From Paracoccaceae bacterium (GTDB taxonomy: Bacteria; Pseudomonadota; Alphaproteobacteria; Rhodobacterales; Rhodobacteraceae), in contig SKUV01000319.1 of the NCBI GenBank assembly GCA_007129775.1, positions 1-6,150 of the forward strand: a stretch of 6,150 nucleotides of DNA, in the 5' to 3' direction. The stretch's first letter is position 1. Every line of letters starts with the position of its first letter. Under the pieces are notes generated by a model. The model ran no database searches, was not told the DNA's origin, and saw nothing but the letters and a program-made list of their open reading frames with translations. Of the stretch, positions 5,931 to 6,150 are shown in pieces. The position numbers were made by a program, and so were the translations under genes.

Positions 5931-5934
5931 GGAG
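5931..5934 (+). promoter_or_regulatory. Ribosome binding site for the plus-strand gene
   Basis: GGAG lies 7 bp before the ATG at 5942-5944. This spacing favours 5942 over the in-frame ATG at 5903 and GTG at 5807, and over the out-of-frame ATG at 5937, which is too close at 2 bp. Confidence 0.6.
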
Positions 5935-5941
5935 CGATGCG

Positions 5942-6150
5942 ATGGCAGCGGACGAGGCGGAAATCGCGGCGCAAACCCCGGCACAAAGCCCGGCGCAAAC
6001 CCCGGCGCAAACCCCGGCGCAAACCCCGGCGCAAACCCCGGCGCAAACCCCGGCACGGACCTCGGCGATCATGACGCCGGAGGATGCGCCGTCCGTCCCC
6101 CCCGGGCCGGCCGCCCACCCGCCCGCGGATGCCACCGCAAACATGTCGGC
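5942..6150 (+). CDS. Unidentified protein with Ala-Gln-Thr-Pro repeat N-terminus, runs off window
   Basis: This frame is open to the window edge, giving 69 residues from the ATG that follows a well-placed GGAG. After a short acidic start (MAADEAEIA), residues 10-41 are eight four-residue units: AQTP six times, one AQSP and a degenerate ARTS. Residues 42-69 remain Pro/Ala-rich. There is no signal peptide and no recognisable domain, so the visible part is almost certainly a disordered leader. It diverges from the operon across shared palindromes, so a regulator of the operon (for example GntR-type) is a reasonable guess but is not supported by any visible domain. The frame is also open upstream to 5747, so a longer N-terminus from the GTG at 5807 or the ATG at 5903 is possible. 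Confidence 0.55.
   Translation, partial: MAADEAEIAAQTPAQSPAQTPAQTPAQTPAQTPAQTPARTSAIMTPEDAPSVPPGPAAHPPADATANMS
5969..6064 (+). repeat. 12-bp tandem repeat (8 units) coding AQTP
   Basis: The unit gcgcaaaccccg is repeated seven times from 5969 to 6052. Six copies are identical; the second (5981-5992) differs at two bases. A degenerate eighth copy ends at 6064. Because the unit is a multiple of three, copy-number change would lengthen or shorten the protein by four residues without a frameshift. Every intact unit uses CAA for Gln, which is unusual in a GC-rich genome and points to recent duplication of one unit. Confidence 0.9.

Larger units (their letters stand above)
5643..5941. other. Intergenic control region between divergent genes
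   Basis: This 299-bp stretch holds no gene I can support on either strand. Its AT content is locally higher around 5700-5785, as expected for promoters. It contains tandem palindromes, candidate promoters for both directions and one hairpin, listed separately. Confidence 0.7.

Noticed and set aside
5969..6064. Possible CRISPR array
   Set aside because: The repeats are contiguous 12-bp units with no spacers, which is a coding minisatellite and not a CRISPR.
4845..6074. Plus-strand open frame of 409 codons ending in a basic Arg-Lys-Pro repeat
   Set aside because: Most of it is antisense to the M20 gene. The Arg-rich tail is the 12-bp repeat read one base out of the frame supported by the GGAG-ATG pair.
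5581..6144. Minus-strand open frames with Gly-Val-Cys-Ala or Gly-Phe-Ala-Pro repeats
   Set aside because: These are the 12-bp repeat read on the opposite strand. They run through the promoter region into the M20 start and have no clear ribosome binding site or domain.
1..6150. tRNA, rRNA, insertion sequence or transposase
   Set aside because: I saw no cloverleaf-like sequence, rRNA stretch, terminal inverted repeats or transposase motifs on either strand.

Overview
The window is GC-rich (third codon positions mostly G/C, typical Shine-Dalgarno sites, tightly packed genes with ATGA stop/start overlaps). It looks like an alphaproteobacterium, probably a Rhodobacterales relative; this is inference from composition and protein style, not a database match.

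From 5642 down to the left edge there is one six-gene operon on the minus strand. In order of transcription it encodes: an M20-family (ArgE/DapE-like) metallohydrolase with an atypical active site (5642-4314); a periplasmic family-3 amino-acid binding protein (4230-3367); an ABC permease (3279-2539); its ATPase (2542-1694); a phosphotriesterase/PTER-like metal-dependent amidohydrolase (1686-598); and the first 200 residues of a DapA/N-acetylneuraminate-lyase family aldolase (601 to beyond position 1). Two GC-rich hairpins lie between the binding-protein and permease genes and could set the usual excess of binding protein over membrane parts.

From 5643 to 5941 there is no convincing gene. This looks like a divergent control region: tandem palindromes at 5732-5753 overlap the best -35 candidates on both strands, and a perfect 7-bp hairpin lies at 5789-5805. 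At 5942 a plus-strand gene with a good ribosome binding site begins. It opens with an Ala-Gln-Thr-Pro repeat encoded by a 12-bp tandem repeat and runs off the window, so its function cannot be read.

Read together, the operon looks like an uptake-and-breakdown pathway for an amino-acid-like compound carrying a hydrolysable N-substituent. The importer brings it in, one or both metallohydrolases (M20-like, PTER-like) cleave an amide-type bond, and the class I aldolase-fold lyase acts on a 2-oxo-acid intermediate. The substrate is unknown. I know of no named pathway with exactly this gene set. Both the M20 protein and the DapA-like protein lack residues that define the textbook enzymes of their families, so the standard names should not be transferred.
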